This document shows, in pieces, positions 59,362 through 64,000 of a stretch of 64,000 nt of DNA (positions are counted from its first letter, which is position 1; every line of letters starts with the position of its first letter). Source of the DNA: Patellaria atrata CBS 101060 (lineage: Eukaryota; Ascomycota; Dothideomycetes; Patellariales; Patellariaceae); NCBI GenBank assembly GCA_010093705.1, contig MU006094.1, positions 347,550 through 411,549 of the forward strand, written 5' to 3'. A model generated the notes under the pieces. The model saw nothing but the letters and a program-made list of their open reading frames with translations, was not told the origin of the DNA and ran no database searches. The position numbers and the translations under genes were made by a program.

Positions 59362-60033
59362 CTAATTTTCAAAGCCACACATTGCTAACATAACTTCATC
59401 GCTTTCGTCTTCCCTGTTCACAGATCCAATATAGCCCAACCAGCCAGTTCCAACCTTTTGCCAGGCCACAGGTGATTGAAACGAATGAGTAGACTCGGAA
59501 TTAATGGATTGACTTTGTGTCAGACTTTCGCTCGTAGCCTTGTAAAGTGCCGCGTCGTCATTGACTTCTAAAAACATAGCATTGAGCGAGAACGTGGTCG
59601 CGAGACGAGAGGCCGACTTAAGATTTTTGCCAGCATTGGTGTTATAGTACACTTCAGTGCTATGGTAACCACAGAACTTCCATGGGAGCTTGAAAGTTTC
59701 CCAAATGCCGTTCATCCTGTGTGGAGCAACGGACCTGCTAAACGCGCAGCCGAAAATGATGGTTCCTCCGTTCAGTACATAATCCTGTAGCGAAGCAAGA
59801 GCTGGGAAAGAAGTTGATTCAACAATTCCTCCATCCGTTACTATTGCCGCGGCGGGGTTGTTGTTGGAGAGGTAATTAGTGACAGTGCGCCATTTCTGGG
59901 CCTGTATAACATGGAAACGAGCAGAGAGGCTGCTGAACAAGCTGGTGTATTGTACAAATTGGTCTTCTTTGTGGTGCAGAGAAACGACTAAGATAGTGGG
60001 CCGGCTTTCAGTCGAAGCGGCACCAGTACTCAT
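59362..60033 (-). CDS. ThuA/class I GATase-like protein, intact paralog 3
   Basis: One uninterrupted frame of 223 codons without introns; the ATG at 60033 follows a short leader. The fold pattern is that of small fungal ThuA or class I amidotransferase-like proteins: an opening strand PTILVVSLHHKEDQF, a second strand AAAIVTDGGIVES, then YVLNGGTIIFGCAFS at the place of the nucleophile turn (here GCA), and later WKFCGYHSTEVYYN. The C-terminal WLGYIGSVN and VMLAMCGF repeat in the two decayed relatives. No catalytic triad is certain and no glutaminase partner is adjacent. It is probably cytosolic; function is unknown. Confidence 0.8.
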   Translation of the reverse strand: MSTGAASTESRPTILVVSLHHKEDQFVQYTSLFSSLSARFHVIQAQKWRTVTNYLSNNNPAAAIVTDGGIVESTSFPALASLQDYVLNGGTIIFGCAFSRSVAPHRMNGIWETFKLPWKFCGYHSTEVYYNTNAGKNLKSASRLATTFSLNAMFLEVNDDAALYKATSESLTQSQSINSESTHSFQSPVAWQKVGTGWLGYIGSVNREDESDEVMLAMCGFEN

Positions 60034-60560
60034 TTTGATATAGAGCCTTGATCTTGGGCGGTTGGGAGCAATAGATTGGCTCCTTCTAGTACAAACAACT
60101 GAAAACGATTAGCATAATACTAGCCTGTCTTATTATACCTAACGTACAACTTCGCTGATTCCAGACTGCGTGGATCTTCCTAAGATAGCTGTTGATGAGG
60201 GTAAGAGATGGCGGAAGGAAGTATTTTAAGCTACAGATGCCAACTGGTCTCAACATATTGAAAGGGTAGGGCAATTACCACATAATGTCACATTTGACGT
60301 TGCTCCTTCTCGTCCCTTTTTGCGTTTGTTCTCACCTACCCTATTCTACGTTCAATCCTTAAGGTAGAAACCGTCTGACATCATCGTAGGGAGTTGGGGA
60401 TATCTAGGTAGGAAGGGCATAAATCTTATGAAGGGTTTAAAGGTAGAAGCGATAGAAAAACCGTCCCTACTTGAGTACGCCTAGGAGAACCGCTAGGATA
60501 ATAGTTGCCTATCTGGGAGAGTAGCTCTTGACCAATAGCATATTAAACAGGGATTTATTC
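60034..60560. other. Intergenic, no gene seen
   Basis: 527 bp holding the leader of paralog 3 and the 3' flank of CNL2. Confidence 0.45.
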
Positions 60561-61201
60561 CTATCCTTTCGCGTACTCTGTGCAAACATTATTAAGGGCT
60601 TTCAAGGATTCCAGAACTTCCTGTCCAAGTTCGTCTCCTACGCCAGCAGTTTTACTGAACTTGCCATATCTTAGGTCACTCAAATCCCCTATGGTTGCGG
60701 AAATGTCCTGTAGGATTGTTGTAGCTTCTGCATCCATTGCTTCAAGGTCTTCTTCGATGTTTCTGCAAGCTTGCTCTAATTCTGGTCGCATAGAGTCGAT
60801 GGTATGGTGCTTCCGAGGAGGGTGGTTTGCGGATGGCCCAAAGAGCTGCTGGTTTGTTAGTGAGGAAGACAATATAGGTTATGCACAGCATGTACTTCTA
60901 TCTCCATTTGGATATCACGATCCGATATGTCCACAGGCCCAACATCTGCCTTCCTCCTAGCCTTTACGGTTTCCTTTCTCAGGCGTTCTCCGCGTTTAGC
61001 TTCTGCCGCAATGTTCTGCTTGATGTTGTCAATTTGAGTCAAGCGTTCATGCTGGAGCTCGCGATATAACGCATCAATCTGTGCGTTTGATTGTAGTGAC
61101 CGCGGGAATAGTTCACGGAAACCTTTGAGCGTGACTACATTTTTGAGCGGGGCGGGAGTTAATAGGAAATTAGAGAGTATTGATGACTCCATGGGGGCCA
61201 T
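60561..61201 (-). CDS. CNL2: Kinetochore protein Cnl2/Nkp2
   Basis: Minus-strand exons 61201-60896 and 60848-60561 join in phase to 197 residues. The intron 60895-60849 is 47 nt (GTACAT, CTAAC branch, CCAG). The conserved N-terminal block ESSILSNFLLTPAPLKNVVT, then LKGFRELFPRSLQSNAQIDA, is the signature of Cnl2/Nkp2. The rest is coiled coil up to DLRYGKF and a helical end. In budding yeast Nkp2 forms a dimer with Nkp1 that joins Okp1-Ame1 in the constitutive centromere network. FTA7 (CENP-Q, the Okp1 counterpart) lies 29 kb away in this window. It shares a 362-bp upstream region with EAF3. Confidence 0.9.
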
Positions 61202-61563
61202 GACTGGATTATCGACGCGAATGGGTAAGTACAGGCAGAAGTGAGGATTATAGATTAACTTCCGGGCATACAGAGTAAACAAACAAGTATCAAGTGAACG
61301 TTTGCCTTTGAGGTGCTGTTTGTCTTGAGGTGATTTACTGTACAGCAGCAATCCCGTCGCGTCGAAGACCGAGGTCCGTGCTCAGAATAATTATTCGCGT
61401 TCGCCCTTTACATAAAGATAACGGAACCCTCTCTCTCATCGAACCTAACGTCAAATTGAAATCTAAAACTCAAAAGACTAGTAACTTCTCATATCTCCCG
61501 GTTAACAATAATCACCTCATCTTTGTTTTTCTCCCCCTCGTTGCCGCGAGCTTCAACTTCAAC
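61202..61563. promoter_or_regulatory. Bidirectional promoter region CNL2/EAF3
   Basis: The two start codons face away from each other 362 bp apart, so both promoters and leaders must lie here or overlap. No obvious TATA box is seen, as expected for housekeeping genes. Confidence 0.6.
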
Positions 61564-63276
61564 ATGGCTCCTGCATCTGCCTCAGTATCGCAACCCATGT
61601 TTGCCAAGGATGAAAAGGCACTCTGCTTTCACCATGAACTCCTTTATGAAGCAAAAGTGCTCGATCTGAAGGTTGTGGATCCGAACGACAAGAAGAGCCC
61701 GTGGTCTTACAAAGTACATTACAAAGGCTGGAAGAATACGTAAGTCCCACTTCTCAATTGTTATCTATTATCCCTGAGAACAATGGCCACCTGAATGGAT
61801 TTTCTTTTCCGAGTAGAAAAAGGACGCGTGATTATTTAGCCTTGTTGAGGATATCTGAAAGTTGTTGCCTTTTCTCAATGGACGGTATTGATCAATTGAT
61901 AGATGGGATGATTGGGTTCCGCAAGACCGACTTCGCAAGTTGACTGATGAAAATAAAGAACTGGCGAGAGACCTAAGGAAGGAATTGGAGCAATTGCGCA
62001 ATCCTCGTCAAAACTCAAAAGCACTTCCAGTATCAAATCATAAGAGGAGGTTTGATGCATCTTCCGCACGAGGTAGTGAAGAGCGTCATTCATCTGTCAC
62101 AGCAGGAGGTGGACCTCGAGGCCAGAAACGAGGAAGGGATTTTGAACTAGAAAGGGTATGTGCTATCTCTTCCATTTTATTCTATTCGGGAATACAATAG
62201 TGCTATTTTCATGCGTGTCATCTATCTTTCTATTGATCCCTTGCTATGTTGCCATTTACCACGTTGCGTCCCATGGCCCCTGAACACCATTTTTTTATAT
62301 CTCTTCTCTCCTCTCTTCTCTTCTCTTCTTCTTCCAACTCAATCCACTCTTTTCACTACAACTCATTCACACTCTCAACATTACATTTTGTACGAATCGT
62401 ACAACTTCACATTTTCCATCTGTTATCCCAACGTTTTCAGCATGGCAAGAACCCGTGGACGAAATTCCAAGGGGAAAAGGGCAGCCTTGCCCCAAAACCC
62501 AAAAACAAAAGTCTACCAAGGCGATTCAGCCGGCGCAGGTCGCAAGCCTGGCTGGATTTGTACGGACTCGACGTGTCCGTACAGAAAAGCTAACTTGCGG
62601 CAAGGAAGAGAACTTCATGTCGCGACCCGCCGTACGAATTTCGATTCCCGACAGGTTGAAGAGTCTTCTCGTTGATGACTGGGAGAATGTAACGAAGGGA
62701 ATGATGCTCGTTTCAGTGCCATCCGAGACACCAACATCCCTGATCTTGGATGAATACTTCGAGCAGGAAAAGGCAAAGCGTGCGGAAGGCAGTGCTGAGA
62801 TGGACATTCTGGAGGAAGTTATTGAAGGCCTCAAGGACTACTTCGACAGGGCCTTGGGCCGCATGCTTCTCTATCGTTTTGAGCGTGAACAGTTCGCAGA
62901 AATCTACAGACAGATGGAAAACCCGACTGGACCGTTGGCTGGCAAGAAGGCATCTGATATCTACGGTGGAGAACATCTACTCCGCCTATTCAGTACGTAT
63001 CGCCTTTGATCTTCTTGAACTATCGCACTAACGAACACTATAGCGAGTATGCCCGAATTGATTGCCGCTACGAACATGGACAAACAATCAGTCATTCGTC
63101 TACGCGAAGAGCTTTCCAGAATCGCATTCTGGCTCAGCAAGGATGAAAACATGAAGCGCTATTTCTCAGAGCCTTATCGTCATGTGGAGAGCGATTACAC
63201 CAACAAATCTCGCGGCGACAACAAGCAAGCGGATGAGAAGATCTTCGGCGAAGAGCCATCCAGTGCTGAAGCATGA
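61564..63276 (+). CDS. EAF3: Chromatin modifier EAF3 (MRG15, chromo barrel plus MRG)
   Basis: Exon 1 61564-61739 and exon 2 61903-62155 encode the chromo barrel: YEAKVLDLKVVDPNDKK, SYKVHYKGWKNT joined to WDDWVPQDRLRKL, with the aromatic cage that reads methylated H3K36. The MRG domain is on exon 3 (ending 62992) and exon 4 (63044-63276): MSRPAVRISIPDRLKSLLVD, DYFDRALGRMLLYRFER, GEHLLRLF and SMPELIAATNMD. The acceptor of exon 3 is unresolved: GGGCAG at 62484, and later AG sites up to about 62606, all keep the frame. With CAG at 62484 the product is about 390 residues. Eaf3 belongs to the NuA4 acetyltransferase and Rpd3S deacetylase complexes, where it limits cryptic transcription. Confidence 0.92.
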
Positions 63277-64000
63277 GTATGTGACGTGGTCTATTGCATG
63301 TATGGTGTTTAGGAGTTTCTAGTGCAATGGGAAGATGGCACGGTTTCTTCGAGTCTGTTACCTGCGTGCAGGAGCAGAGCCGACTGGTTTTCAATTGCAT
63401 TTTATGGATGGTGATGGATTAGCTCAACCATTTGATGGTCAAGTTTTGAATTTTGTAACTATCCTGCTAGTCGAGAGCTTCTTTGTCATGACAGCTTTTC
63501 TAGCAGAAATCAAGCCCTACATTTTGACAAGTTTCGTTAGCACCTGAAATCTTTGGTCCCCGAAGTGGTTCGTATTCGGTGTATAGGGTTCATATGCAGA
63601 AGGATTAGTATCTTCGTATAGCAGCGCTAACCATTCTAAGCAGAGAGCTTTAGCCAAAGTAGCCAAAATGTTCGCCATGCGCTCCTATAATTACAAGCTT
63701 TCCAGCTATACAAGTATCTTGAAAACTACCACAGCCAGCCACTAACGCTCGCCAGTGAGCGGATGGGCTACGGAGTACTTTTGGACGTCAGGGGAGAGCA
63801 ACAGGGGAGAGCAAGAGGGGGAACGAGACCACAGCTTCGGGACAAAGTTCTCTGGGAGCCCCGGGCTTTTAGCTGCAAGCCTTTGACCGCTGCTTCACTC
63901 AACTTTGAATTTTATATTGACCTTTATAGTAACTCTCACCGCGCCTTGCAAATTTTAGAGGCATATCATCGCAAAAGGTACATTTATTTATATAAAAAAA
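63277..64000. other. EAF3 3' flank to window end
   Basis: No supported gene; open frames are short. The last 30 bases are A/T-rich. Confidence 0.45.

Noticed and set aside
1-64000. LTR retroelements, LINEs or DNA transposons
   Set aside because: No reverse transcriptase, integrase or transposase motif and no long terminal repeats were seen in any frame.

Overview
The window is nuclear DNA of a filamentous ascomycete, most likely a Leotiomycete (Helotiales-like). The evidence is short GT-AG introns (about 45-110 nt, with branch points of the CTAAC/CTGAT type), several fungus-restricted proteins (CNL2/NKP2, FTA7, ERT1/AcuK, fungal DUF1989 and CMT1-type mannosyltransferase families) and loosely spaced single genes on both strands. 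I see no rRNA, tRNA, CRISPR array, LTR element or complete DNA transposon. Placement below Pezizomycotina is inference from family resemblance, not from a database search.

Layout. 0-5 kb: a decayed membrane-protein gene (minus) and a decayed CMT1-type glycosyltransferase 3' half (plus). 5.6-17 kb (plus): a 1582-residue coiled-coil protein, a secreted FAD-linked oxidoreductase and a five-exon methionine-permease-like transporter. 17-25.4 kb: a decayed gene with an 18-G tract, an MFS sugar porter (minus), MOB1 (minus) and a small one-TM protein. 27-29 kb: a frameshifted cupin and a small secreted cysteine-rich protein, in gene-poor surroundings. 30-42.6 kb (plus): FTA7 (CENP-Q), ERT1/AcuK, the 18-exon SPO22/ZIP4, a conserved unknown gene and a DUF1989 gene. 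42.8-48.7 kb: a GLFG-motif protein (minus) and a membrane protein (plus). 50-53 kb (minus): a tandem pair of small proteins resembling I9 peptidase inhibitors, then ureG. 53.6-60 kb: two decayed tandem copies of an unrecognised family, then three copies of a ThuA/GATase-like family, of which only one is open. 60.5-63.3 kb: a divergent pair, CNL2 (minus) and EAF3 (plus).

Functional themes. Two inner-kinetochore (CCAN) genes, a meiotic crossover gene (SPO22), MOB1 and EAF3 make a strong chromosome and cell-division component. UreG and DUF1989 both point to urea handling. The remaining genes are accessory (transporters, a secreted oxidoreductase, a candidate effector) and lie among many decayed genes. 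Several nonsense codons in the decayed genes look like C-to-T or G-to-A changes, as RIP would produce.

Best candidates for something undescribed are the tandem I9-like pair, in which the second intron sits at the same place and phase in both copies; the two RIP-like decayed tandem duplicates at 53.6-55.6 kb; and the ThuA-like triad. Exon joins were worked out by hand from splice signals and phase, and none has been checked against transcripts.
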